DNA of 64,000 nucleotides, from NCBI GenBank assembly GCA_019677205.1, contig JAAMXY010000937.1:1-64000 (forward strand), written 5' to 3'. The number at the start of each line of letters is the position of its first letter. Positions within the stretch are counted from its first letter, which is position 1. The position numbers and the translations under genes are program-made. Source of the stretch: Pinguiococcus pyrenoidosus. Its lineage: Eukaryota > Sar > Pinguiophyceae > Pinguiochrysidales > Pinguiochrysidaceae. Of the stretch, positions 9,100 to 19,888 are shown in pieces. Under the pieces are notes generated by a model. That model saw only the letters and a list, made by a program, of their open reading frames with translations, did not search any database and was not told where the DNA came from.

Positions 9100-11668
9100 A
9101 TGAAGCAGAGAGCACAGCTCACGCTGCTCGTCGGGATACTTGGCCTGTGCAAAGTATCCCTGGCAAGCCCGACATTCGGATGCTCTGCCGGCCAGTTTTA
9201 CGACATCGACACAAGTTTGGCGTATCAGGTGAGACTCCCCCGAATCTGCTTGGAAACTCCTTTGACGCTCCAAGGGTCTTCAGGGCTCTTTGCAAGATGC
9301 CTCATCGGCACGATCGCAGCGCACCTGACCAACCCTGGTGAGGATTCCCAGGAGAACAGCATCCTGCCTCCCGGATGCTCCTGCGAAGAGTCCTTCGTGG
9401 CGTTCAGCTCCTGCGCGCGATTCGAGTGCCCTTGCGTCTGCGATCTCAATGCGGGAGCTTGCGACTACAACTGCTGCTGCGACACGGAGTGCACGGAAGA
9501 GCAAGTGCAACGATTTCGGTGCGAAGAAGTGCCTCCACATCAGATGTAGCGTCGACGCCGATGATGACAGGGAGAACCACCGCCCGTCCCGCTCTTTCCG
9601 TGTCCTTAGAACCCTTGGCACCTGTGCCGCGGAAGGGCCGGCAGACACGCTGGTCACGAAGTGCTTCGACCAGGATGAGCTGGCGGAGATCAACCCATCC
9701 TTCCCGCTGCGCGTCGGGGAGACGGCCGACCACGCGCTAGACCAGATGCTGTGCGTCCAGACCGACAACAGCGAACTCCGCGGCGACTTCTTCGAGGATC
9801 CTGGGCAGCCAAACGCAGCGGTGGTCTTCGATGCGGAAGAAGGACAGAAGGACTTCTCCTACGTGCCGGAAGCCCCTTCGACGCCACCGACGGACGCCAT
9901 CTACGACCAAGGCGAGAGGATTGTCGCGGCGTTCGGTGCAAATTCCTCGGGTGCGTCTTTCAAGCTTCCTTTGGCTTGAAGCAACTGGGGAGTAATGTGC
10001 ATGGAATCGCAGCAAGCTTTGTGAGCGCCTGGGGAGGATTTCTGAGCATTCCGACGCCGTTGAGCGATGAAGAATGCGGCGTGCTCTCCTTTGCTACCTT
10101 CGAGCAGCCCGTCTTTGAGCCGAACGCTTGCATTCAGGTAAAAAGCGATTTGCTGCGTGATGATCTACCCTGCTCTTGGACTAAGCAGGGGTGTCTGCTC
10201 CGCGATTGTAGCGGTTCGACGACCTCTCGGAAGCTTGTGCTAGGGGTGGGTCGCTCGATTTCCGAGCCGTGACCAGCAACGTGCAAATCGGAAGAACCCC
10301 GACCAGCAGCTTTTCCGTGGCCGGCGACTTCGTTCCCGTGGCGATCACTGCTTTTGATTTCGTCGACTTTGTCACTGGGGAGTCCGTGACCAATCCAGGC
10401 GTCACCGTGAACGATTTGACGGCTTGCGGGACGTTCCCTACCAACGCAGGTAACGCAGTCGTGCACCGGCGCCGCCAAGAGGGCAGCAGTGCTAAGCGAA
10501 GCGCCGGCCGTCAGGATCTTCCGTTGGACCGAACGGCTGCGCGGTCGTTCCCAACAGTGTCGACAGCTCCGTCAGCGCGTGTAGATACGCACTGAAGGAT
10601 GCTTGCTACACCGTGATCCATGATGGCAGCGGCAGCGTTGTCGGAGTCAATGCCACTGTGACGTTGACCGACGTGCCATCCATGCTGGCTGGTGTACCCA
10701 TCGCTTCGCTTCGTCGAAGCACGACCGTGGAGTTTTCGTCGACCGTATCTGTGGCAAGGGTGGGTTCCCACCGCTCTGCAATGCGCTCGCAGAGAGCTCG
10801 GAAGCATTCTTGTCTCATATTCGCTGCCATGACGGCTTGCGTGTAGGACCGGAACAACATCATCACCCGCACGAGGTCCGGTAATCCGGGATACATCCCT
10901 GGTCTTCCGGTGCTCGCTGGACAGCTGCTGAGCCCCGACGCGGTCAACACAGGTACCACACGCTTCCCCAACGCGATGCCTTGCATCACCACGACTAAGG
11001 AAAACTCTGCCATGCTGGCAGCGATTCGTGCGGAAATTCCCGGCTTCTCGATTCCTGGGAACCCGTTTCATCCAGATTGCCCAGTATCTTACTCAGAGCT
11101 GGAAGATGCTGGGCGAAGGACTTTTATAAGGTTTGGGGTGGACGCCCGTGCAGACTGCGTGCTGCAACTCCAGCTGAGCGAGCTGGAGGCGCTGTGCAAT
11201 GGGAACAGCGCTCTCATCGAGAACAACATTCCAGTTCCCCTCTTTTCCAACGTGACACACATCGGTCGCTTCGGCAATGCGGACCCGCTCGATGCGTCCG
11301 CCTGGGAAGAGATATTCGTCGTCGAGGAGTCCGACAGGGGATCCTCCTCGGTCTGGCTTGAGCCCAGGCGGGCTTGTACGAACCTTGTGACGGCCGTGCA
11401 TTGGCGTTTGCTTTGGGCGATGACGGGAGCCGAAGGCAATCCCCAGCCAAAGATCGTTAGCGTCCAGAAGTTCTACAGCACGGAGACAGTCGTCTGGAGA
11501 AGACCTCCAGGCGCACCCGCAGGCGCGACGCAGCCGGTGTTCCTGAGCTCAACAGCCACCTTTATCGAGTTTGAGACTTCGGCGGCCGAGTATGTCGCAC
11601 CGGCGCCTCCGATCATCTTTTCAGTGCCTCACGACGTTTTCTATCCGTTCGAGATTGATAGCTCATGA
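9100..11668 (+). CDS. Tectonic, ciliary transition-zone protein
   Basis: Seven exons: 9100-9228, 9352-9518, 9610-9950, 10013-10137, 10212-10449, 10515-10759 and 10847-11668, about 688 residues. It begins with a signal peptide (QLTLLVGILGLCKVSLAS). The tectonic hallmark follows: a Cys-rich block ECPCVCDLNAGACDYNCCCD. The second hallmark, SGNPGYIPGLPVLAG, is near the start of exon 7, and IRFGVD and VQKFYSTETVVWR lie further on. Tectonics are secreted or membrane-tethered parts of the MKS/B9 module at the base of the cilium, controlling entry of membrane proteins. No clear C-terminal membrane helix is seen, so this one is probably of the soluble luminal type. The exon 2/3 join (donor at 9519) is the least certain; the others preserve frame and hallmark motifs. 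I cannot say which TCTN subtype it is. Confidence 0.88.
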
Positions 11669-11750
11669 GCGACAGAGACATGGAGAGACATGGAAAGACA
11701 AGCCCAAGTGTTCCTTCGCAAGTCGAACGGCACGACCGAACTCTTTCACT

Positions 11751-14052
11751 TCATCTGAGCACTTTGAAACTGTCCAGAAACCTGCTCAGCCCCTCTTCGT
11801 CCATCATCTGCCTGGTGGCAAGCAGGATCGAGGACTCCACGTGTCGAGCATCATCACCTTGAAGACTCTCAAACTTGGTTCCCGAGGAGGACTCTTCCAG
11901 GCCCAGTTTTGCCTCATCAAGCAACGACGGCGAATCGCCTTCGTCACGCGTGAAGCCAATCTTTGACACCTCGGCCCGCTTCCTCGCCTGGACCGCCAGT
12001 ATGGCTTCGTCGAGGGATAGCAACGTTGCCAGCGAGAACACCGTCACGTCTCGCTTCTGCCCCAGCCTGTACACTCGAGCGGTCGCCTGATCGTCTATGG
12101 CCGGATTCCAATCCCGCTCCAGGAGGACCAAGTACCTCGCGGCGGTCATGTTCAAGCCAACGCCGCCGGCGCGAGCAGTCGTGATCAAAAGGAAGGGCCC
12201 ATCCTCCACCTTTGCCCCTCTTTCGAACGCGTCGACCGTCGGCTGCCGCAGGCTTTGCGAGGTTCTACCGTCCAGCTCCAGCCAGTCCCATCCTTCCTCC
12301 TGAGCCAGGAGGCCGACGAGGGCAATTGTCTCGTGGAAGGTGCAGATTATCACGACGCGCTCCCTCTCGCCAGACGTTCTGATGGCCCGGAGCAGAAATC
12401 GTAGGACCAAAAGCTTCGCGGAGTCATTCGACGCCAACGCCAAAAGGTGCTCGTCCCCGTCCTTCCCCAGCAGAGAACATGATGTGCTGGCACGACGGAA
12501 CTGGTTCAGCGACGACAGCGCCTTTGCTCCCCGGTCCGGGCTTTCATCTAGAGTATCGCTCCGCAAGGCGCAGAGGACGTCGAACTGGCGTCCCTGGGGC
12601 TTGCAAAACAGCACCATTTCCGTCTTCCTCGGCAGGGCCAGTTCCTTCACCCCAAGATCGTCGATCGTTCGGCGGACCATCACTTGCTCACAAAGGGTCT
12701 CCAACTCGCGCTCCCGCGCTCGCGCAAGGTGGCGCTCTGCGGACTTGCAGATCGGCACGTAGAACCTCCTCCGGAACGCTTCGTACCGCCTGTGAATCGC
12801 CTCCTTGGAATACCGACTCCCGTGGGATCTGCCATCCACAAACCCATCATCCGCAAAGCTGCCATCCACAAAGATGCATGGCGCCACGAAGTCCAAGACC
12901 GAAAAGAGCTCCAGGAGGCTGTTCTGAACCGGCGTGCCTGAGATCGCCAAGCGTCTCGCGCACGGGAACGAGTTCAGCGCCTCGCTGGTGATGGTGCCGG
13001 ACGTGCTTTTCAGCCTATGAGCCTCGTCAGCAACCAGGAAGCACAGGCCTCGGACGGCAGTGATTGTCGTGGAGTGCTTGACGTAAGCCTCGTAGCTCAT
13101 GATGATGACTCCCGGCGCTGGGCTCAGGCCCCAGCGATGCAGGCTTGCGGTCGAGTCTCTGTTGCGATTCTCCAGCGCTACGACGGTCACGGGCGTGGCC
13201 CCCCGAAGCTGAATCCACCTCTGCATCTCTCGCTTCCAGTTTGTGATCAGCGAGGCGGGGCATACAATCAGCGCTTTGGGCGCGAGGGGTTGCTTCGAGG
13301 AGCCATTCAAGTCCGCGTGGCACTTCTGGAAGACCAGCTGTCGGCGAATGGCCGCATGCAGCAACGCGATGGCCGTCAGGGTCTTGCCAAGTCCCATGTC
13401 ATCAGCCAGCAGGGCGCCCCCGGCACTGCAATCGCTGCCTCGCCGCGCATCCTCCGCCTGCACTTGGAGTGACGGTGGGTGTAGCTTGCTCCACAGAAAC
13501 TCCACGGCCTCCAACTGATGCGGCCTCAGCACGTCGCGGATGGTGGCCTCCAGGAAGACATGTAGGCCCTGGCTCAGGGTGTCCACTCCGGCTTCCTGAA
13601 ACGACCGGCAACTCTGCTTCGCCTCGATCGCGTCGGCCGAACGGCACTGGAGGCTCTCGAAGACCTTGCTCCGCGGCGCGACGTGGTCCGGTTTCCTCCA
13701 GGCTTCAGCTGTCGCGGGAGTTTTACTGCTGAAAGAAGAAGGCGCGGGACAGAGGGCCTTCTTCACGGGTCGTTCTTTTGGTACGGCTGTGCGAAATTCT
13801 GTGAGATGGGGCGCATGTTGGTCGGTTGGGGACCGACGCGAACGACGTACCTGCGTGAAGCTGCTGCAGATCGGCAAAGCTCATTCCGAGACCTACGCGG
13901 CCGTTCAAGACTTTGGTTGTCGAGGACTCCAGAGTTTTGGGTCGGGCCCGCTTCCGGCGTTTCTTGGTGACATCCTTTGCGTTCTCTTGAACGAAGCTTT
14001 GCAGCGACGCCTTGCGGCTCTTTCTCGACGGCGCGATGGCGTCGAAGTTCAT
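11751..14052 (-). CDS. SNF2/Rad54-like DNA translocase
   Basis: Two exons, 14052-13851 and 13798-11751 (53-nt intron, phase 1), 749 residues. All Swi2/Snf2 motifs are visible: motif I LLADDMGLGKT, II VADEAHRLK, III ISGTPVQNS, the ARVYRLGQKR motif VI, and TTARAGGVGLNM (motif V). VRRT precedes the second lobe, as in Rad54-type proteins. The N-terminal ~120 residues are basic (KKRRKRARPK) with a likely nuclear signal. There is no chromodomain, bromodomain or RING finger. Expected role: ATP-driven remodelling of DNA or nucleosomes, possibly in recombination. A less likely alternative is an ERCC6-like protein. It converges on tectonic (stop codons 83 bp apart) and diverges from the FKBP-MetAP1 gene across a gap with two E2F-like sites. 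Confidence 0.88.
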
Positions 14053-14184
14053 CTTGGAGCATCACACAGTGGTGACGCGTCCAACACATGTACTGACAGA
14101 GATGTGTGGCCTCGGCCCCAAGCTTCAGCTGCGGCTCCAAGGAGAAGCAGAGCTTAGGATGGGATTCGAACGGCGCCGGATCGA

Positions 14185-14196
14185 TTTGGCGGGAAA
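14185..14196. promoter_or_regulatory. E2F-type site TTTGGCGGGAAA
   Basis: A perfect match to the canonical E2F/DP sequence in the 397-bp divergent gap between the SNF2 and FKBP-MetAP1 starts. An AT-rich island follows at about 14218-14335, and a second E2F-like TTTTCGCGCCGAAA is at 14364-14377. Confidence 0.6.
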
Positions 14197-14217
14197 AGGG
14201 ATCAAAATCAGCAAGAA

Positions 14218-14335
14218 CGCTTATAAATGCTAAAATGAGTACATTCCTATATTCTATATATTTAAATAAATTGAAAATAATAGGATAGATATTTTCAAAG
14301 ATGTTTAGTAACAATAAAAGATTAACCGCTTGTCG
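14218..14335. promoter_or_regulatory. AT-rich island in divergent promoter
   Basis: More than 100 bp of strongly AT-rich sequence with TATATATTTAAATAAATT at its centre, between two head-to-head genes in a GC-rich genome. Possible TATA elements or nucleosome-free region. Confidence 0.55.
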
Positions 14336-14449
14336 ATTCTCCAATTTTTCTGCTGCTGAGACCTTTTCGCGCCGAAAGCAAAGCGCTTCTGTTGGCCATT
14401 ACTTGTATCTGAAGCGCGGGGGAAGCCATTTTTCTGTGCTCGGGTTGTC

Positions 14450-16729
14450 ATGGCAGACTTTGCGGAGCAGGTAAGACGTCGACTCATCCTACAAAGCGCT
14501 TAGCTCGGGCGAAACGTCATCGGATTTCCCAAGGTGGAGGCTCCCGCGGCGCCCGGGGAGGGCGTTGCGGATCCCTTGGAAGACGAGGCCGTTGAAAATG
14601 AAGCTGTGAATGGAACTGCCACGGCGGAGTCATCCGGTGAGCAACCTGGCGGTGCCGCTTCGCTCGAGCAAGCCATGATGGACCTCATTGGTGTCGTTGC
14701 TTGGCAGGCACGAAAAAGCGCAAGAAGAAGAAAAAGAAGAAGAAAGTCAACGGAGTTGCCGATCCGCCTGGTGGTGAAAACGCGGAAATTGCGGACGATG
14801 CGGAGATCGGGGAAAACGCGGAGGACACGAAAGAGTCGCCTCTGGAGGGCTTTGAAGACCTCACTGGCGATGGCGGCCTCGGGAAGAGAGTGCTGGAGGC
14901 CGCGAGCGGGCCGCTGCCAGCGCGAGGCATGTTCGTGCGGGCGCATTACGTGGGCACTCTGGAAGATGGCACCAAGTTCGACTCGTCCCGCGATCGTGAG
15001 AAGGAGTTTGTCTTTCAACTGGGCAAGGGTCAGGTCATCCAAGGCTGGGAGCTCGGCTTCGCCACGATGGCCGCGGGGGAGAAGGCCTTGCTCAGGTGTG
15101 CGCCGGCGTATGCCTACGGTGACCGGGGTTACGATACCGCGATACCGCCCAACGCGACGCTCACCTTTGAGGTGGAGTGCTTGGGTTTTTATCAGCATCA
15201 GTGCTCGACCACGGCGTGTTCCAAGGAGGCCACCATGCAGTGCCCGAAGTGCAACGCCATCGGGTTGCCGCCGAGCTACTTTTGCTCCCAGTCCTGCTTC
15301 AAGGAGTTCTGGCCCAGCCACAAGCGAGTGCACAAGATGGCGGAGCGAGCTCAACGGGACGATGCGATGCCTCCGCAGTTCCGCGGCTACACCGGGTGGA
15401 CATCGGACTTGCGACCCTGGGCAAGGGGACCACGGCGGACGGTGCCGGATAGCATCCCCAGGCCGGACTACGCAGACGGAGGTAAGCAAAGGCGAGGAAG
15501 GCGTAGCACGTGCAGATGATGAAAGAACACTTCAATGCTCTAGAATTACTCCGACGGGTCCGCCCAATGGAGACATCGTAGTTTCCATCTCCTGATGCGC
15601 GCAGACAGAAGCAGCCTTGGTTTGGCTCTGATGATGGGGTAGATGGCTGAGTCCCTGGTACTTCCCGCTCACTGTCTCGACGCATGCGTATCAGGTCTGC
15701 CCATCGGCGAGATGCAAGATAGAAGGAGCAACAAGCGCATCTACGTGCACAACGCTGAGGAGATTGAGGGCATGCGGCATGCGGCCAGGATAGCCCGGGA
15801 GATCCTCGACGCCGGTGGACGAGCAGTGTCGGTCGGTGTCACGTGTGATGAGATTGATCGCGTCGTCCACGAAGCGACCATCGAAAGAGGCGCCTACCCC
15901 TCGCCACTGAACTATCACAGCTTCCCCAAGAGCGTGTGCACTAGTGTGAACGAGGTACGTCCACGCGACTTCAAGGCAGCGGATCTTGCCCCGACGGCGC
16001 GCGTGATGCCTTCATTTCAGAATCGCTAATCAGAGCCGCGTGCTATGAGACCAACTGACCCGAAATTGGATGACGCGTCGTTTTGACGAGTGCTGCTTGG
16101 GTTTCTCTCTCGCCGTGGGATCAGTCTGAGGAATCGTCGTTTTGCTCCCGCAGGTGATTTGCCATGGGATCCCGGATAAGCGCCCGCTCCGGGACGGGGA
16201 CATTGTCAATATTGATGTGACGGCCTTTGTGAATGGCTTCCATGCCGACTTGAACGAGACCTTCCTGGTCGGGAATGTCGACGAAGAGGGGCGGAAGCTC
16301 GTGAGGTGCGCTTTTGAGTGCTTGCAGGGAGCGGTGGAGATGTGCCGGCCGGGAGTGGACTACTCCGATCTGGGTGCGCGCATCACGCGACGCGCCAAAC
16401 AGTCCGGCTGCAGCGTCGTGCGCTCGTACTGTGGCCATGGCATCGGGGCGCTCTTCCACACCAGTCCGAACATTCCTCACTACGCAAAGAACAAGGCCAA
16501 GGGCACCATGAAGGTCGGCCACATCTTCACCATCGAGCCCATGATTAACCTAGGAGGATATGACGACATCACGTGGCCAGACAATTGGACAGCCGTCACT
16601 AGGGATGGCTCTCGCAGCGCACAATTCGAGCACACGCTTCTCGTCACGGAGACGGGCGTAGACATCTTGACCGCGCGCCAGGGTGAAAGCGTCATGCAAT
16701 GGGACGAGGCAAAGGTGCAGCGCTGGTAG
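14450..16729 (+). CDS. FKBP peptidyl-prolyl isomerase fused to methionine aminopeptidase 1
   Basis: Five exons: 14450-14470, 14504-14636, 14708-15481, 15695-15954 and 16154-16729, 587 residues. A poly-Lys tract (about 54-64) leads to a full FKBP domain (about 105-211): [45 protein letters not shown], with the drug- and proline-pocket residues kept. It runs straight into the MetAP1 zinc finger (about 217-260: [19 protein letters not shown]) and the RPDYADGG linker. The M24 peptidase domain follows with metal ligands D417, D428, H491, E524 and E555, whose spacing (11, 63, 33, 31) equals that of human MetAP1. FKBP and zinc finger share one uninterrupted exon, so the fusion does not depend on a splice guess. 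Expected role: removal of the initiator Met at the ribosome, with prolyl isomerisation of the nascent chain. Confidence 0.93.
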
Positions 16730-16835
16730 GCCATTGCGACTCCAAACGGCAATTCACGGCGCAGGCGTCAGTCAAAGGGCCAGCAAGCGAAGCTTTGCTT
16801 ACTTGCCGGTATCCAACAGCCAATGGCTTGCGCAC

Positions 16836-18263
16836 TCACACGTTCTGCTGGAGGCCAAGGTGCTCCACGGACGGCTCATCTCCCTCCGGCCATTGCGCTA
16901 TCTGTTTGCCCAGCTGCCGAAGGCGCCCTATGGTGCCCTCCACAATCTGTTCCGCCTCCGGATCCATGTGGCCGAAGGGCAGGAAACGAGCTCTATACTT
17001 GTGCATATCCAAAACCTCGGGGAAGGTGCGCTCGCCGGATGCCACCAGAGCCAGTTGGGGCTCAACCTGGTAGAGGTATTTGGTGGCCTCGTCCCACAGG
17101 ATGTCCGCGATGGCCCGGTACGTGCTCTCCTCCGTGTGTCGAAGCGCGACCTCGACATACCGCTCGTCCTGCGCCATGGACGACAGGCCGATGCCGAGCT
17201 CATCCAGGGCCTTGTCCAAATCCCGACTGGATTGAATGAGCTTCCGCGGAGCGCTTGACGCACCGGCGAAGCTTCGCTTCAGGGCGGCTGGCGTTGGACG
17301 ATGCCGGCAGAAGAAGTCAAAGTGCCAGGGGAGGAAGTAGAACGCTCCGCTCCTGCCGCGATCGTCTGGCTTGAAGTAGGAGGCCATGTTGAGAGCAAGC
17401 TGGAGGTAGATCGCCACGCGCTCCCACTGGGTCGGTTCCCAGTCCTCATCCTTGGCGGCCTCGAGGAAAATCCAGGGCTTGATGAGCGCCCCGCGCCCGA
17501 CGAGCACCCCTGCTCCCGTGCTGCTCCCCACGGCCCAGGCCTTTCCAGCGGCGGGAGGAGCCGGGTTGGAGGGGTGGATCAGCTCCCGTAGCTCCCACCA
17601 GGCCAGCGCGTCGCCGTTGCCCAGAATCGGGATCTCGACGTCCGGATCGCTGGCCACGCTTCGTATCAAATCCCAGTCTGCGTTCCGGAGGTAGCGCTGC
17701 TCCGCCGTCCGCCCATGGATGGCGACCGCCTTGGCCCCCGCGTCCTGCAGCCTCTTGACCAGATCCAGGGTGAAGTCCAAGCTGGGCTCCCCCGTGTAGC
17801 CCGCTCGGATCTTGACCGTCATCGGCAGGCCCTCCGCGGCCGCGGCATCGACCAAGCCTTCCACCAGGCGCTGCAGCTTCTTGGGCTTCTTGAGCAGGCT
17901 GGCGCCCAGGCCGCGCCTGGTGACATCGTGCGTCGGACAGCCGCAGTTGAGGTCGACGACGTCACAGCCTTCTTTCGCAGCCCTTGCGATGGCCGCGCTG
18001 CCCTCGTCGATGGCCTTGGTCGCCAGCTGGCAGACGAAGGTCTTCTCGTTCCTCGCCCTCCGAAGCTTGGCGATCTCGATGAAGTTGCGGCCCTTAGCCA
18101 CCGTTCGACTGCAGGCCATCTCACCATATGTCACGTTGGCGCCCAGCTCGGCGCAGAGCGCTCGGAACGGCAGGTTTCCCCCTCGGGTCAGCGGAGCCAG
18201 CATGATGTGCTGGCCGAAGGGGTTGGGCAGGGCTGCAGGCAGGCTCAGGTAGCTTTTGGGCAT
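16836..18263 (-). CDS. tRNA-dihydrouridine synthase, Dus3-like catalytic domain
   Basis: Single exon. The Met at 18263 gives 475 residues. A longer start at 18359 (507 residues) would add a poly-Cys run encoded by the CAG tract and is less likely. The FMN-dependent TIM-barrel core is complete: APLTRGGNLPFRALC, GANVTYGEMA, DVVDLNCGCPTHDV with the catalytic Cys, TVKIRAGY, AVAIHGRTAEQRYL, ADWDLI, ILGNGD and VGRGALIKPWIF. The last phrase is typical of Dus3, which modifies U47 of tRNAs, but the CCCH zinc fingers of Dus3 are absent. A C-terminal ~100-residue extension is unassigned. The 3' end converges on FKBP-MetAP1 (about 106 bp apart). Confidence 0.9.
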   Translation of the reverse strand: MPKSYLSLPAALPNPFGQHIMLAPLTRGGNLPFRALCAELGANVTYGEMACSRTVAKGRNFIEIAKLRRARNEKTFVCQLATKAIDEGSAAIARAAKEGCDVVDLNCGCPTHDVTRRGLGASLLKKPKKLQRLVEGLVDAAAAEGLPMTVKIRAGYTGEPSLDFTLDLVKRLQDAGAKAVAIHGRTAEQRYLRNADWDLIRSVASDPDVEIPILGNGDALAWWELRELIHPSNPAPPAAGKAWAVGSSTGAGVLVGRGALIKPWIFLEAAKDEDWEPTQWERVAIYLQLALNMASYFKPDDRGRSGAFYFLPWHFDFFCRHRPTPAALKRSFAGASSAPRKLIQSSRDLDKALDELGIGLSSMAQDERYVEVALRHTEESTYRAIADILWDEATKYLYQVEPQLALVASGERTFPEVLDMHKYRARFLPFGHMDPEAEQIVEGTIGRLRQLGKQIAQWPEGDEPSVEHLGLQQNV

Positions 18264-18289
18264 CGCCCTTGGGCCCGTCCAGCTGCAGC

Positions 18290-18291
<2 letters not shown>

Positions 18292-18324
<33 letters not shown>
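18292..18324. repeat. CAG microsatellite at the 5' end of the dihydrouridine synthase gene
   Basis: Eleven CAG triplets. On the minus strand they would encode poly-Cys if the upstream start at 18359 were used. Confidence 0.9.
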
Positions 18325-18325
<1 letters not shown>

Positions 18326-18691
18326 CCACGATCACCACCGCTCGGAGCGTTGGTGACATTCGGCGGCGTAGAGAGGGAAGTTCTGCGTGTTGTTTTTCCC
18401 CTGTCTTTTGTGTTTTTTATCTCTCTCCCCCCCCCTTCTCTCTCTCGCTCGCTTCCTCTGCTTTCGACGTGGAAACGAGAATCGAGAATCAAAGCATCAC
18501 ATCAACGGCATCCCAGATACTGTATGGAGCGTCAGTGTATCGTCGAGGCGTAAGCTCTCTTTTTTCTTGCTGCGTGTTCCTGAGCCCCCACGAAAGCGCT
18601 TCAATGCCGAACCTGAGCGTCCTTCCGTCTTCTCCTTCGGCCTTTCACGTTTTGCGCTCTTCCAAAGTTCTTCGAAAGTTCTTCCAAAGTG

Positions 18692-18703
18692 TTTGGCGCC
18701 AAA
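18692..18703. promoter_or_regulatory. E2F-type palindrome TTTGGCGCCAAA
   Basis: Perfect 12-bp palindrome matching the E2F core, about 430 bp upstream of the dihydrouridine synthase start. The same 12-mer recurs at 45693-45704. Confidence 0.5.
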
Positions 18704-18721
18704 GCCGAAAAGGACAAGTTT

Positions 18722-18750
18722 GCAAGTTCGCAAGTTCGCAAGTTGGCAAG
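18722..18750. repeat. GCAAGTTC 8-bp tandem repeat
   Basis: Three and a half units, related to the repeat at 8164-8190. Confidence 0.7.
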
Positions 18751-19168
18751 CTGCAGGCAAGGATGAAGATAAGAGAACGTCAAGTCAAGCAAAGCCAAGC
18801 ATTAGCAAAGCAACGGTGCGAAGATTTCGAAAAGATGCGAAGATGCAAAGCAAAGCAAAGCAAAGAGATGAGGGACAGAGGGACAGAAGGACAGAAGGAC
18901 AAGCGACGAGCGACAAGCGGCAAGCGCGAAGAGGGGTATGGCGCGAATGTGGATAGTCGGTAGAACTGGCGCGGATGTGGATATTCGGTGGATTTGGCGA
19001 AGTTGACGAAAACCAAGCATTCTTCATGTTAGTCTATGCATTTTAGATTTCGCGAAGCAAGCCCAGCCGTTTCGCGGCCGATCGGCGGAGGTGGTGGGGG
19101 ACTGCTGCTCCGCCAAACTTCAACCGCTGGAAGGCAAGGAAAACAGGAGCAATTAGTAGGAGCGCGAG

Positions 19169-19178
19169 NNNNNNNNNN
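19169..19178. other. Assembly gap (10 N)
   Basis: Ten undetermined bases. The true gap length is unknown; no called gene is affected. Confidence 0.99.
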
Positions 19179-19888
19179 GCGAGTCAACGGACATCGGCGA
19201 ATTTTGAAATTCATCAACGCACGGGCTATGCCGCTGACGACTGGGCTCGTACACAATTCAATATGAAGTTGAGGATCCTTGGTCTCATTGGTTCGACGCC
19301 TTTCCTTTGTAGGAATCCTGGAGACGTTTCGCGGCCGAGCAGCACCGATTTGCCCAATTGCGAGCCGCGCTCCTGGTGACTGCGCATCGAAGAAGCACGG
19401 GATTGGTAGCTCGGGGGACCGCGCTTTTTTGGCGCGACCTCATTCGCTCTCTCGCACGGCCAGGAGCATGTTTCAGGAGAAACCGCCCAATGAAGTGCTA
19501 GCCCGCCTTTCTCTATCAACTGGTATCCAGCCATTGCAAGCTAGGCGTAGCGCGGTTTGGATCAACCGTGGCCTTCCCAAAATTATCCACGCGTAAGACA
19601 GTGTCCTGCCCCATCGCTGCTCGTACCTCCGACGGTTATCTCAACTTATTATGATTCTGTCGGGATGGCAGCGCTGCGATTGGGCGCGGCGCCAAAGGGA
19701 AGCGGGCGGCTCCCTCGGGTTGGCAGATTTTAAATGGGCTTGCCTCCTTCTCCCTCCTTTGTATCATCCGCGTCGCCCTTCCGCTCACGCGCCGAGGCAG
19801 CGAATTTCATCTCAACAGCCGGACGGAGCTAAACGACCCGCCAAGCGCTCGCCAAGACCGCCCACGCAGAGCGCCACTCCCCGCCACC

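Larger units (their letters stand above)
18264..19888. other. Large divergent gap with repeats and assembly gap
   Basis: No gene recognised in 1.6 kb. It contains a CAG tract (18292-18324), an E2F palindrome (18692-18703), GCAAGTTC repeats (18722-18750), a purine-rich AAGCA/GGACA low-complexity run (about 18780-18930), a second E2F-like TTTTTTGGCGCGA (19425-19437) and ten Ns (19169-19178). Weak open frames exist around 19279-19596 with no family character. Confidence 0.5.

Noticed and set aside
14155-14185. T-arm-like GATTCGAAC suggesting a tRNA gene
   Set aside because: The flanking five-base stems do not pair and no anticodon or D arm follows on either strand.
18264-18359. N-terminal poly-Cys extension of the dihydrouridine synthase
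   Set aside because: The upstream Met would translate the CAG tract as Cys; the downstream Met gives the family-like N-terminus.
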